Assembly (NCBI RefSeq): GCF_009602435.1
Contig: NZ_VZDQ01000024.1
Coordinates: forward strand, 1-64,000
Direction of reading: 5' to 3'
Origin: Sediminibacillus terrae
Lineage (GTDB): Bacteria > Bacillota > Bacilli > Bacillales > Amphibacillaceae
Length of the DNA stretch: 64,000 bases
Made by a program: the position numbers and the translations under genes. The stretch's first letter is position 1. Every line of letters begins with the position of its first letter. Shown here piece after piece: positions 45,392-53,562 of this stretch. The notes under the pieces were generated by a model, which saw only the letters and a list, made by a program, of their open reading frames with translations, was not told where the DNA came from and did not search any database.

Positions 45392-45692
45392 AGGAATACC
45401 ACCTTAATTAATTGGTCTCTTTTATCTAGAATATAGGATATTGGACAGAAAGGGCAAACAATATAGGTTTGTAAATTTTATCCTACCATTAAAACAGGAA
45501 CTGGATAGGTCAGGTTTTGAGATAAATTGGCCAACCACGTCTGTATTACACAATCAAAACACTTCACGCGACTACAAAATCAGGGTGCCCCGGATATTCT
45601 CGTCACTTCTGAATTACAGAGATTGAATGATAGGTTGGAGAACCGCCGGTTATAGTAAGTAATGACCGACGGTTTTGAGGGTAGGAATAATT
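45392..45692. other. Gene-poor interval beyond YvrJ
   Basis: 301 bases with the STAS gene promoter at the left and an inverted repeat AACCGCCGGT (45641-45650) with ACCGACGGTT (45665-45674) 18 nt after the YvrJ stop, which could end that transcript. A 42-codon frame on the plus strand is described under rejected items. Confidence 0.4.
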
Positions 45693-45827
45693 TTATTTTA
45701 GTTTTCCTGGCAAGGCATGGATTGACTCGATCAACGTATTCAGCTTTCCTTCGATACGGTGAAGCAAGTAAAACGTCACTGCTGCCGGAAAACCGACATC
45801 CGTCGCCAAAGATAACCACGTCTCCAC
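45693..45827 (-). CDS. yvrJ: YvrJ-family small membrane protein
   Basis: 44 residues from a GTG at 45827, preceded by GGAGGAGGAAGC. The pattern TDVGFPAAVTFYLLHRIEGK followed by LNTLIESIHALP is diagnostic for the YvrJ family: a single short membrane helix then an amphipathic tail. It is below the usual gene-calling length. It is the third gene after DUF1659 and DUF2922 on the same strand, a set often found together in Bacillaceae; the function of all three is unknown. Confidence 0.85.
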   Translation of the reverse strand: METWLSLATDVGFPAAVTFYLLHRIEGKLNTLIESIHALPGKLK

Positions 45828-45852
45828 GCTTCCTCCTCCTCTCCTTGGTTTA

Positions 45853-46005
45853 GGGGACAGACCCCAAATTCGGACTTTCCCCGGGATATGTCATCGAGAG
45901 GGACTGACCCTTCCCCGACTAAATCGTGCTGCATCAAGCTTTAAGATGTGTTGCTAGTCAGATCGGCCGCTCCAGGGGACTGACCCCAAATCGGGGTCTG
46001 TCCCC
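45853..46005. repeat. GGGGACWGACCCC-type palindromes
   Basis: Three degenerate members of the intergenic palindrome family: GGGGACAGACCCC (45853-45865), GAGGGACTGACCCTT (45898-45912), and a pair GGGGACTGACCCC (45975-45987) with GGGGTCTGTCCCC (45993-46005) that forms a 13-bp hairpin. They sit inside the DUF2922-YvrJ gap. Confidence 0.6.
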
Positions 46006-46014
46006 GAAATTGAA

Positions 46015-46035
46015 GGGGCGGTCGATGACCGCCCC
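46015..46035 (-). terminator. GC-rich hairpin after DUF2922 gene
   Basis: GGGGCGGTC (46015-46023) pairs with GACCGCCCC (46027-46035), 13 nt beyond the DUF2922 stop. The following T-run is short, so read-through into yvrJ is possible. Confidence 0.55.
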
Positions 46036-46048
46036 CTTTGCTTGTTGA

Positions 46049-46261
46049 TTATAATTCGATTTCTTCGACGTTTCGCTCGACTATTCGGGCACTTTTTTTG
46101 CTGACGAGGTCACCGCCGGAAGAAAAGAACGTGTTTTGATTGATGATTTCATCCATCGCTGCATTGACAGCGGCCGGGTCAGCGGGTTCCACCGGCTGAT
46201 CAAGGGATATCGTCACGGTTTTGTCCTCTTCATTCAAGAATTTAAGCTCCAACTTCTTCAT
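46049..46261 (-). CDS. DUF2922-family small protein
   Basis: 70 residues (MKKLELKFLNEEDKTVTISL start), matching the DUF2922 family by the KxLELxFLNEEDKTVTIS and EPADPAAVNAAMDEII pattern and its length. No signal peptide. GGAGGTGGAGA precedes the ATG. Gene order is DUF1659 then DUF2922 then YvrJ, 57 nt after the first. Function unknown; the co-occurrence suggests one complex or pathway. Confidence 0.86.
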   Translation of the reverse strand: MKKLELKFLNEEDKTVTISLDQPVEPADPAAVNAAMDEIINQNTFFSSGGDLVSKKSARIVERNVEEIEL

Positions 46262-46318
46262 GTCTCCACCTCCTCCCTCTATTGAGAAAATCGGAACACT
46301 ACTGCGCGTCCGCCCTAC

Positions 46319-46540
46319 CTATTCAATAATAAGCGAGCTGTCATTTCGCTTAATTGAATAGAGTTCACGTTGCTGCAAATCCGCCAGTGCTGTCGAAACA
46401 ACAAGCAACTGGTCTGCAGTCGCCGCTGTTTTTACGTTGTTGAAGGTTTTGTTTTTCAGAATCGGCTCTCCGCTTTCCCCGTCTACACCGTCTTGAAAGA
46501 CCAGCTGCAACCGGGAATCCACCTTTTGCATGTCAGCCAT
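46319..46540 (-). CDS. DUF1659-family small protein
   Basis: 73 residues from the ATG at 46540 (GGAGGT 7 nt upstream; a GTG three codons earlier overlaps the ribosome site). It carries the DUF1659 pattern: SRLQLVFQDGVD, NKTFNNVKTAATADQLL, LYSIKRNDSSLI. First gene of the DUF1659-DUF2922-YvrJ set. No signal peptide or membrane segment. Confidence 0.86.
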   Translation of the reverse strand: MADMQKVDSRLQLVFQDGVDGESGEPILKNKTFNNVKTAATADQLLVVSTALADLQQRELYSIKRNDSSLIIE

Positions 46541-46613
46541 ACCACTCACCTCCTTTCACTTCCATGATCGCCGGAAGTTGAAAGATAGGTGCTAAGAAAG
46601 GAAAAGACTCCTT

Positions 46614-46918
46614 ACTCCACTCTGACTCATCTGGGAATCCATAAGACGCATCCAGCTTTTCAAAAAGCCGTAAAGATTGGCTTACGCCAATCTATGACAA
46701 GGAGAGGAGACTATTGAGATAACGCACGCCACAAGAGTCATTATTTGAGCATTTTAAAGATGTGTCACCCAGAGGAGTTAAAGAGAGAGATTAAGTAATA
46801 CATCACGTACTACAACCACTACCGATTCAATGCAATTAAAAAAAATGACCCCTGTTCAAACAGAAATCATCTTCTTGATCCAGCCTAGATTTTTTTAATG
46901 TCCTTTACATAGGGTACA
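46614..46918 (+). pseudogene. IS3-family transposase C-terminal remnant
   Basis: The plus strand reads LHSDSSGNP, then after a frame change KTHPAFQKAVKIGLRQSM, TRRGDY-stop-DNA, CHPEELKREIK-stop-YITYYNHYRF and CSNRNHLL. These correspond to the rve/integrase end of IS150-type transposases (LHSDQG, THPAFQ, QSMSRRGNCWDNA, YIxYYNxYR, YRxHLL). At least one frameshift and two in-frame stops are present, so it is dead. The A/T-rich end after 46888 (TTTTTTAATGTCC...) resembles the right end of such elements. No left end or intact copy is in the window. With the flanking bases it fills the gap from 46541 to 46957. Confidence 0.8.
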
Positions 46919-46957
46919 CATTTAAAAAAGGAAAATGTTTTTATAGAAAGTACTCCA

Positions 46958-47134
46958 TTAAAGTTTGCTAGTTTGAATAATCTTTGGTAGCTCACTATAC
47001 AGAACGGACATCACTTCTTGTAAGGAAGCGCCATTCTCACTTCTTAACAAAAGATGCTTTAATAGTTTCTCCAAACGCTTCAAATCCTGGGTATCATACA
47101 CAAGTTTTGTATCTTTTTCTGTAAACTTACTCAT
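46958..47134 (-). CDS. Small protein of unknown function, second of a pair
   Basis: 58 residues, helical and charged (starts MSKFTEKDTKLVYDTQDLKR, ends KIIQTSKL). The ATG overlaps the end of the upstream small gene by 8 nt, so translation is probably coupled; no clear ribosome site of its own. I do not recognise it. No Cys, no membrane segment. Confidence 0.5.
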   Translation of the reverse strand: MSKFTEKDTKLVYDTQDLKRLEKLLKHLLLRSENGASLQEVMSVLYSELPKIIQTSKL

Positions 47135-47288
47135 TTATATCACTTTTTTTCTTTAATAACTTTTTTCTTCTGGAAATTGTAGTCGAGAAAAGTTTTTCAA
47201 TTTCCAAAAGCCTTTCCGCTTCAGTATCTTGAAGGATATATCGAACCGTTTTTTTTACAGACTTAGGTAATTCATCAAATTGTTTCAT
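47127..47288 (-). CDS. Small basic protein of unknown function, first of a pair
   Basis: 53 residues (starts MKQFDELPKSVKKTVRYILQ), ending in a strongly basic helix (RRKKLLKKK). AAGGA lies 9 nt before the ATG. It overlaps the next small gene. The pair stands alone between the IS remnant and the divergent LCP gene. The basic tail could bind nucleic acid or membrane; not recognised. Confidence 0.5.
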   Translation of the reverse strand: MKQFDELPKSVKKTVRYILQDTEAERLLEIEKLFSTTISRRKKLLKKKSDINE

Positions 47289-47507
47289 ATCTGTCAATCC
47301 TTATGTTGTAAGATTTTTCAATAATTACTTTACCATTTTAACAGGTAATGAACTGTTATACAATCTTCTATCCTATATGAGATGAACTCACTATTAAAAA
47401 CGATTATTTAATTAAATCAAAATTCAATTTACTAGTGTCGGATTTCAGTGTAAAATAAAAAATAGTGTTTTATCAAGGATTAGCTCTATCAATAAGGAGA
47501 CTAGTGA

Positions 47508-48659
47508 ATGGAAAATAATGCCCAACAAAGACGAATAAGGAAACGAAAAGTAAAGAAGCGGAGACGCCTTTTATTTATATTTTTGCCAATTTTGATTTTG
47601 ATTGGTGCTACGACTGCCTATGGGGCATATTTATATAATAAAGCAGATGAAGTTGTCAGCGACTCCTATGAAGATGACGGGAGAGACAAATCGGAGCTTC
47701 GTGAAAAAGAAGTGGACCCGGACGTTGATAACGTTTCGGTATTGTTCATCGGCGTAGATGAAAGCAACAAACGTGACAATGAGGGAAGCTCGCGCTCTGA
47801 CGCTTTGATGCTTGCCACGCTTAACAAGGATGACAAAAGCGTCAAGCTACTAAGCATTCCACGTGATTCCTATGTGTATATTCCGGAAGTTGGATATAAT
47901 ACCAAAATTAATCATGCTCATGCTTATGGAGGTCCTAAAGCATCCATTGAAGCGGTAGAAAGTCTACTCGACATACCCGTAGACTACTATGTGAAAATGG
48001 ACTTTGAAGCTTTTATCGATGTGGTCGATGCCTTAAATGGTATTAATGTCGATGTTCCTTATGAAATGTCTGAACAGGACTCTAACGATAAAGCAAACGC
48101 TATTCATCTATATCCCGGTGAGCAAAACCTAAACGGCGAAGAGGCATTAGCTTTGGCTAGAACGAGGAAACAGGATAACGACATTGAACGGGGTAAACGT
48201 CAACAGGAAATCATTAAAGCTGTGATTAAAAAAGCTGCCAATATTGGATCGATAACAAAGTATGATGACATTATGGAAGCAGTCGGAAACAACATGACTA
48301 CGAATATGCGTTTTAGTGAGATGAAGAGCTTTATTTCTTATGGTACCAGCGGCAATCTGAATATAGAGACTCTTAATCTCGATGGCCAAGATTCGATGAT
48401 TGATGGCATTTATTATTACCAACTTGATGAAACCGATGTAGCAAATAAACGAATCGAATTGCGTAATCATCTCGATTTGGAAAGTACTGAACATCCAGGT
48501 GAGGATGCAAATGGGAACAACGATTATCAAAATGATTCTGATCAATCCACTGAAGAACCATCCCAAGACGGGACGAATGGTAACGACTCCTATTCGGATC
48601 CTAGTCAGGGTGAGCAAAATAATCAATATGACAACTTCAATTCAGAATCAAGCTACTAA
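47508..48659 (+). CDS. LytR-CpsA-Psr (LCP) family wall glycopolymer ligase
   Basis: 383 residues. Basic cytoplasmic N-terminus, membrane segment about 22-45, LCP domain about 75-290: SVLFIGVDES, KLLSIPRDSYVYIP, NTKINHAHAYGG, LNGEEALALARTRK and DNDIERGKRQQEII with the Arg residues that hold the lipid pyrophosphate. The tail after 320 is a disordered D/N/S/Q-rich stretch. LCP enzymes move wall teichoic acid from undecaprenyl phosphate to peptidoglycan, which fits its place at the edge of the teichoic acid genes. AAGGAGAC precedes the ATG; a strong terminator follows. Confidence 0.9.
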   Translation: MENNAQQRRIRKRKVKKRRRLLFIFLPILILIGATTAYGAYLYNKADEVVSDSYEDDGRDKSELREKEVDPDVDNVSVLFIGVDESNKRDNEGSSRSDALMLATLNKDDKSVKLLSIPRDSYVYIPEVGYNTKINHAHAYGGPKASIEAVESLLDIPVDYYVKMDFEAFIDVVDALNGINVDVPYEMSEQDSNDKANAIHLYPGEQNLNGEEALALARTRKQDNDIERGKRQQEIIKAVIKKAANIGSITKYDDIMEAVGNNMTTNMRFSEMKSFISYGTSGNLNIETLNLDGQDSMIDGIYYYQLDETDVANKRIELRNHLDLESTEHPGEDANGNNDYQNDSDQSTEEPSQDGTNGNDSYSDPSQGEQNNQYDNFNSESSY

Positions 48660-48662
48660 TTC

Positions 48663-48708
48663 AAGAACCGCGGATAAGCAAAATTGCTTATCCGCGGTTC
48701 TTTTTTTA
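48663..48708 (+). terminator. Strong rho-independent terminator of LCP gene
   Basis: A perfect 19-bp inverted repeat (48663-48681 with 48684-48702, core GAACCGCGGATAAGC) followed by seven T. Confidence 0.93.
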
Positions 48709-48842
48709 CTATTTTTACCGATAAAATAGTTCTTTTTCATCCTTTAAAAAGGGACACATCGTCGGAGTTTACAACGAATAAAATATGGGTAAAAACAAGA
48801 TACTGAACCTAATGGGAACTGTCGTTAGAGAAAGGAAATCAG

Positions 48843-51752
48843 ATGATGGAAAAATTAGCGAAAATACATAAAGGAAAAAAATTCATTTACAAGCAAGCAA
48901 AACGCCAAATCAGAAAATTGCGTTCTCACCCCTTCCGTATTTCATCCCTCTTCTTTGAGAATAATCAATTGATAGTAGAATTGATAAATCGCGGTAAGAA
49001 GAAGCAAACCTTTTCAGAAGCAGCTTTACTTTTAAGAAGTATGGATGAAGAGAAAACAGAATATTACTTTCCTCTCTCCCATTTCTTAAATGGTCGTTAC
49101 GAGCATCAAATGCATACTTCTCTAGTAATGGAAGAACTACCCGACTTTTCCGAGACCGGAAAGTGGGCTTTCTATTTAGTGGATAAAGATAAATTGTACC
49201 GTCTTCCTCCTTCTAAATCTTTTCGCAAGGAAATTTATAGCTTTGCCAATAAAAAAGTAGAAGGAAACCTAATTATCGAACCTTATATCACCGTAAACGG
49301 AAATGTCAGCCTGCAGGCAAAGGATACCATTCTGGACAATCAATTGTACCAGGTTCCTAACTTCGTCGATCAAGTGACCACTCTGCAAAGCAGCTTGAAG
49401 ATAGAAGGCTGGGCAGACTTTTTTCATGAGGATAAACAGCATATTCAGCTGTTAATACAAAAAAGGGACTCTACTTTTCATTATTACCGGCCGATAAGAT
49501 GGCTGGATGATGGTAGATGGCAAGCAACGGTGGCCTTTTCCGGAATGGACTATCCTAAAGGGACTTGGGATTACTATTTTCATCTGGCAAGCGGTCAGAG
49601 ATTCAGGATAAAAGTCAAAAACAGCAAAGTCCTTGCTTACCAGGATCCCCTCTATTATCAAACGGAAAAAGAATCCAGAGAATTACGCACCTACATGACG
49701 AAAAAAGGCTCTTTGTCTTCCAGAAGCCGGATGGCCTTCATCCGGCTTCGCGGGTTGGAAAGTTCCTTGGTGGACAATTGGTCCGTGCATATGCACGGCA
49801 TATTGAGGAGTTATTTGTTAAACAAACACGACAGTGATGCTCCGATGCAGATCGCTTTGCGTCAACGAAATACGGATGAGTTTCATTACTTCCCAATAGA
49901 AGTCCAGCGTGATCCTGCATCCGAAGGGTTTTTATTTGAATTCCCGTTCGACTATCGGGACATCATTCCCTTTGAAGATATCGACAGTATTCGTTGGGAT
50001 GCCTATTTACAATTAAAAATATATGGCGAAAAGCATCTGTTTCGCTTGCGAGTCAAATCAGGAACAGTAGCATATAACTCTCGTATCCAGTTCCAAAATT
50101 CTACCATTTATCAGGCATTTTATTACCCGACAGTGAAGAACCATTTGTCCGTGTCTTTAACCGAACTGACCGTACAACGTGATTTGCAGCGATTCAATCT
50201 CAAAGATGGTCACTTGCAATTAAAAGGGTATGCCTATCTGGATACAGTCAATTTCGATCATCCTAACGTAATCGAGCGCTTTCTGATTATCCGGGAGCGG
50301 GAAACGGAAGAGGAAATAAAAATACCATTACTTTCAAAAAAAGTGAACCGACTGCATTCCAGACGATACGATTATCGGTTTGCGGGATTTGATATCAGTG
50401 TTCCACTTGAACGGATATATACTCACCTAAAAACCGAAGACAAAGAAATTTATGATTTATTTGTTGAACTTCATTACAAAGGCATTGTCCGAGAAAGAAA
50501 GTTAGGTGCACAACAATACACTTACTATAAAGATGAAATTCTTAGAGAGAACACCGTCCCATACGACGGTAATTATATAAGGAATTACTTGACCTACACA
50601 CCTCGAGGGAATCTTAAAATAGAATCTATTTCTTTCTCTGAAGAAAAGCTGCACTACTTGAAGTACGGTCAGTATATCGATCGTTTTCGGAATCGGCACC
50701 GGGATATTTGGCTGGTTGGGGAACGACCGGATACCGCCCAGGATACCGGTTACCATTTCTTTCGGTACTGCCGGCTGCATCATCCGGAAAAAGAGGTCTA
50801 TTATGTAATTGACCGGGATTCCGAAGATATACGTAACATACTGGATTTAGGTAATATCCTCTACAATGGTTCAGCAGAGCATTTACGAATGGCTTCACTG
50901 GCGTCAGTGTTCATTGGTTCTCATGATCCAGATTACTTCCTGCCCGCCAAAGGAGCAGAGTTACAGTCCTTTAAAAAGGGAAAACGAATCTTCCTGCAGC
51001 ATGGCGTGTTAGGCAGAAAGAATGTAGAGTACCATCGCAAGTACTATAAATATCCATTTCATATGGTATGTGTCAGTTCCGAGCCGGAAAAGAAACTTGT
51101 CATGAATAAAATGGGATATAAAGACAGGGAAGTGAAAATCACTGGTCTTTCCCGTTTTGACAACTTGCTGACCGAGCATCATGAAGAACGCTCGATTCTC
51201 GTGATTCCAACCTGGCGGGAATGGTTAAAAACAGAGGAAGACTTTTTGGAGTCTGAGTATTTCTGTCGGTACAACAATTTGTTGAACAACGAACGCCTTC
51301 ATGATTTACTGGAGAAATACGATGTCACCTTGAACCTTTACCCGCATTATCGCATGCAGCAGTTTATCGAACATTTCAGCGGCCTTGCCTGCGATCGCAT
51401 CAATGTATTGAAACTTGGTCAGAAAAATGTTCAGGAACTAATCATGGAAAACAAATTGATGATCACTGATTTCTCGTCTGTATCTTTCGATTTCAATTTC
51501 ATGGCGAAGCCCGTCGTTTTTTATCACTTTGATGCAGACTCCTTTTTCCGGGATGGTATCCTGCGTCCGATTGAGGAAACCTTCCTAGGGGACATCTGCC
51601 GGTCGGAAGAACAAATGGTCGATGCGATTGAATATTATTTATTAGATAACTTTCAAGAGCACTCTTCCGTATCCGAAAAGAAATACTTGATTTTTTCCCA
51701 AGTGGACCGGGACAACTGTAAACGTATCTATCAGGAAATCAACCATATATAA
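48843..51752 (+). CDS. TagF-like CDP-glycerol glycerophosphotransferase, large form
   Basis: 969 residues, longer than B. subtilis TagF (about 750). Residues 1-590 are beta-rich and hold two or three related segments with no motif I can name. Residues about 600-965 are the CDP-glycerol glycerophosphotransferase domain: DIWLVGERPDTAQDTGYHFF, FLQHGVLGRKNVEYHRKYY (catalytic His in QHG), PTWREWLKTEEDF and MITDFSSVSFDFNFMAKP. It polymerises or primes poly(glycerol phosphate) from CDP-glycerol at the membrane. ATGATG with AAAGGAAATC upstream; monocistronic with its own terminator. Three other members of the family are in this window, so its exact step (primer, polymerase or a second polymer) is open. 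Confidence 0.84.
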   Translation: MMEKLAKIHKGKKFIYKQAKRQIRKLRSHPFRISSLFFENNQLIVELINRGKKKQTFSEAALLLRSMDEEKTEYYFPLSHFLNGRYEHQMHTSLVMEELPDFSETGKWAFYLVDKDKLYRLPPSKSFRKEIYSFANKKVEGNLIIEPYITVNGNVSLQAKDTILDNQLYQVPNFVDQVTTLQSSLKIEGWADFFHEDKQHIQLLIQKRDSTFHYYRPIRWLDDGRWQATVAFSGMDYPKGTWDYYFHLASGQRFRIKVKNSKVLAYQDPLYYQTEKESRELRTYMTKKGSLSSRSRMAFIRLRGLESSLVDNWSVHMHGILRSYLLNKHDSDAPMQIALRQRNTDEFHYFPIEVQRDPASEGFLFEFPFDYRDIIPFEDIDSIRWDAYLQLKIYGEKHLFRLRVKSGTVAYNSRIQFQNSTIYQAFYYPTVKNHLSVSLTELTVQRDLQRFNLKDGHLQLKGYAYLDTVNFDHPNVIERFLIIRERETEEEIKIPLLSKKVNRLHSRRYDYRFAGFDISVPLERIYTHLKTEDKEIYDLFVELHYKGIVRERKLGAQQYTYYKDEILRENTVPYDGNYIRNYLTYTPRGNLKIESISFSEEKLHYLKYGQYIDRFRNRHRDIWLVGERPDTAQDTGYHFFRYCRLHHPEKEVYYVIDRDSEDIRNILDLGNILYNGSAEHLRMASLASVFIGSHDPDYFLPAKGAELQSFKKGKRIFLQHGVLGRKNVEYHRKYYKYPFHMVCVSSEPEKKLVMNKMGYKDREVKITGLSRFDNLLTEHHEERSILVIPTWREWLKTEEDFLESEYFCRYNNLLNNERLHDLLEKYDVTLNLYPHYRMQQFIEHFSGLACDRINVLKLGQKNVQELIMENKLMITDFSSVSFDFNFMAKPVVFYHFDADSFFRDGILRPIEETFLGDICRSEEQMVDAIEYYLLDNFQEHSSVSEKKYLIFSQVDRDNCKRIYQEINHI

Positions 51753-51779
51753 AAAAGGCCGGAAATCTCGGCCTTTTTT
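51751..51779 (+). terminator. Bidirectional terminator between tagF-like gene and tagA
   Basis: AAAAAAGGCCG (51751-51761) pairs with CGGCCTTTTTT (51769-51779). It also lies 10 nt after the end of the converging tagA gene. Confidence 0.9.
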
Positions 51780-51788
51780 TATATTCTA

Positions 51789-52523
51789 TCAATATTTTTT
51801 TAGTATTATCCGAAACATAAACTCAAATACTTTCAGAATTCGTCTCCACCTAAATGGCTGCTTTATAGTTCGATAAAGCCACTCTAGTTGAAGATTCACC
51901 CACAATTTAGGGGCTCTTTTAACTTCTCCAGCGATTACATCAAAGCTTCCTCCCACCCCCATAAACAGACCTTTATTAAATTCATTGTAATATCTCGTTA
52001 TCCATTCTTCTTGTCTTGGGGAACCTAATGCTACAAATACTAAATCAGGTTGACTGTCCAATACTTCTTCCATGACTGTACGGTCTTCCAATTCAAAAAA
52101 GCCATGGTGCCTTCCCGCGATATGCAAATATGGATGAAGCGATTTTAACCGCTCGATCATTTTTTCACTTACTTCTTCTGAAGCACCTAAAAAAAAGCAA
52201 CTTAGTTTCTGATCTTCCGCGTAACCGATGAGATGAGTCATTAAATCAAAACCGGCAATACGTTCCTGAATCGGCTGCTTTATTAATTTTGAAGCCATGA
52301 CAATCCCAGTTCCATCAGGAATAATAAAATCAGCCTGCTTGACCATATTTTTATATGTCTCATTTTCTTTCGTTTTCATAACAATTTCAGGATTGGCGGT
52401 GACAATGTATGTTTTCTTTTCCTCAGCTATTCTAGGGTAAAGATGTTTTTCCAACAGCTGCTGTTGGGACAAATTGAGGAAAGGTATATCCATAATGGAT
52501 ACATGGCTATTTGTTTTCAACAC
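51789..52523 (-). CDS. tagA: TagA N-acetylmannosaminyltransferase (GT26)
   Basis: 244 residues. Transfers ManNAc from UDP-ManNAc to undecaprenyl-PP-GlcNAc, the second step of wall teichoic acid linkage-unit synthesis. GT26/WecG-TagA signature: TANPEIVMK, FIIPDGTGIVMASKL (catalytic Asp in PDG), RIAGFDLMTHL, LVFVALGSPRQEEWI, GVGGSFDVIAGEVKRAP, and a basic C-terminal helix for membrane binding. I chose the GTG at 52523 (AAAGG 9 nt upstream) over a TTG three codons earlier. It is monocistronic here, apart from tagB/tagD, unlike the B. subtilis tagAB operon. Confidence 0.92.
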   Translation of the reverse strand: MLKTNSHVSIMDIPFLNLSQQQLLEKHLYPRIAEEKKTYIVTANPEIVMKTKENETYKNMVKQADFIIPDGTGIVMASKLIKQPIQERIAGFDLMTHLIGYAEDQKLSCFFLGASEEVSEKMIERLKSLHPYLHIAGRHHGFFELEDRTVMEEVLDSQPDLVFVALGSPRQEEWITRYYNEFNKGLFMGVGGSFDVIAGEVKRAPKLWVNLQLEWLYRTIKQPFRWRRILKVFEFMFRIILKKY

Positions 52524-52712
52524 AATAAACAACCTTTCAAGTCTAGTTATTTAATCTCATTAAAAGTGAAATCTTATAACTAATAAATATGAATAGAAAA
52601 GGATATATCAAGCAGATAATCACAGTATTATACCTGTCCTATTATGCCATTAAACCGTGGCTTCGACAATTAGTATTTTGTTAATACAAAGCAAAGCTAT
52701 ATATCCAATTAA

Positions 52713-52738
52713 AAACACCACCAATAGTGGCGGTGTTT
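52713..52738 (-). terminator. Terminator of the second tagGH operon
   Basis: AAACACCACC (52713-52722) pairs with GGCGGTGTTT (52729-52738), one mismatch, with TTTTT next on the minus strand, 4 nt after the tagH stop. Confidence 0.85.
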
Positions 52739-52742
52739 ATAA

Positions 52743-53549
52743 TTATTCGGATGGTAATGGTTGTTTTCGGGCGCTTTTTAGAGCGTCATCACGATGTTTT
52801 TGTTTTTCCTTTTTAGACATTTTCTTGAAGGTCTTTAAAAATTCTTCATATTTTGGCATTACTTCTTCAACTGTCCCATAATCTTTCACCTTTCCGTATT
52901 CCAACCAAAGCACTTTTTGACAGAATCTTTTCATCTGACCAATGGAATGGCTGACAAAGATCATTGTTTTGCCCTTTTTTTTAAATTCATTCATCTTCTC
53001 CAGGCTTTTTTCAGCGAAGGCCTTATCTCCAACTGATAAAGCCTCGTCTATAATCAGAATATCAGGATCAATCGTTACAGAAATCGCAAAACCCAAGCGA
53101 GACTTCATTCCACTTGAATAAGACTTTACTGGTTGGTCAATAAATTTTCCTAGTTCTGCAAACTCAATGATATCAGGCTCCATTGCTTTTATTTCTTTTT
53201 TTGAAAATCCGAGCATCAAACATTTCAACTCGATATTATCTCTTCCAGTAAGTTCTTTCTTCAACCCAGATGAAACAGCAATCAAGGAAGCTTGCCCGTT
53301 TAACTGTACTTTCCCAGATGTCTCGGGCACTATCCCTGCGATTATATTGGAAAGTGTTGACTTCCCTGAGCCATTCACACCAACAAAACCGACAATATCA
53401 CCTTTTTCCGCTTCAAAGTTGACATTATGAAGCGCATAAAAATCTTCTCCAAAATTTTTAGGCAATATCAAATCAAATATTCGTTCTCTTGAGTTGTTGT
53501 ACAATTTATATTTTTTCGAAACATTTTTAACTATAATTGATTTTTCCAT
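52743..53549 (-). CDS. tagH: TagH-like teichoic acid exporter ATPase, short form
   Basis: 268 residues, ATPase domain only. Walker A GVNGSGKST, signature SSGMKSRLGF, Walker B DILIIDEALSVGD, switch FVSHS. It lacks the membrane helix and outside SH3 domain of the TagH-like protein at 1034. Downstream partner of the permease at 53563, 13 nt apart. Its position among glycerophosphotransferases, tagA, tagD and tagO makes it the main wall teichoic acid exporter ATPase of this region. Confidence 0.9.
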   Translation of the reverse strand: MEKSIIVKNVSKKYKLYNNSRERIFDLILPKNFGEDFYALHNVNFEAEKGDIVGFVGVNGSGKSTLSNIIAGIVPETSGKVQLNGQASLIAVSSGLKKELTGRDNIELKCLMLGFSKKEIKAMEPDIIEFAELGKFIDQPVKSYSSGMKSRLGFAISVTIDPDILIIDEALSVGDKAFAEKSLEKMNEFKKKGKTMIFVSHSIGQMKRFCQKVLWLEYGKVKDYGTVEEVMPKYEEFLKTFKKMSKKEKQKHRDDALKSARKQPLPSE

Positions 53550-53562
53550 ATTATTCCCTTCT

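Noticed and set aside
45527-45655. A 42-codon plus-strand frame ending LVTSELQRLNDRLENRRL that faintly recalls Spo0E-type phosphatases
   Set aside because: TTG start with weak ribosome site, the Spo0E SQELD signature is not intact, and no other support; could be chance.
45580-45819. A 79-residue minus-strand frame over the YvrJ gene
   Set aside because: It is in another frame over the YvrJ gene, has no family features, and the YvrJ frame has the ribosome site and the conserved sequence.
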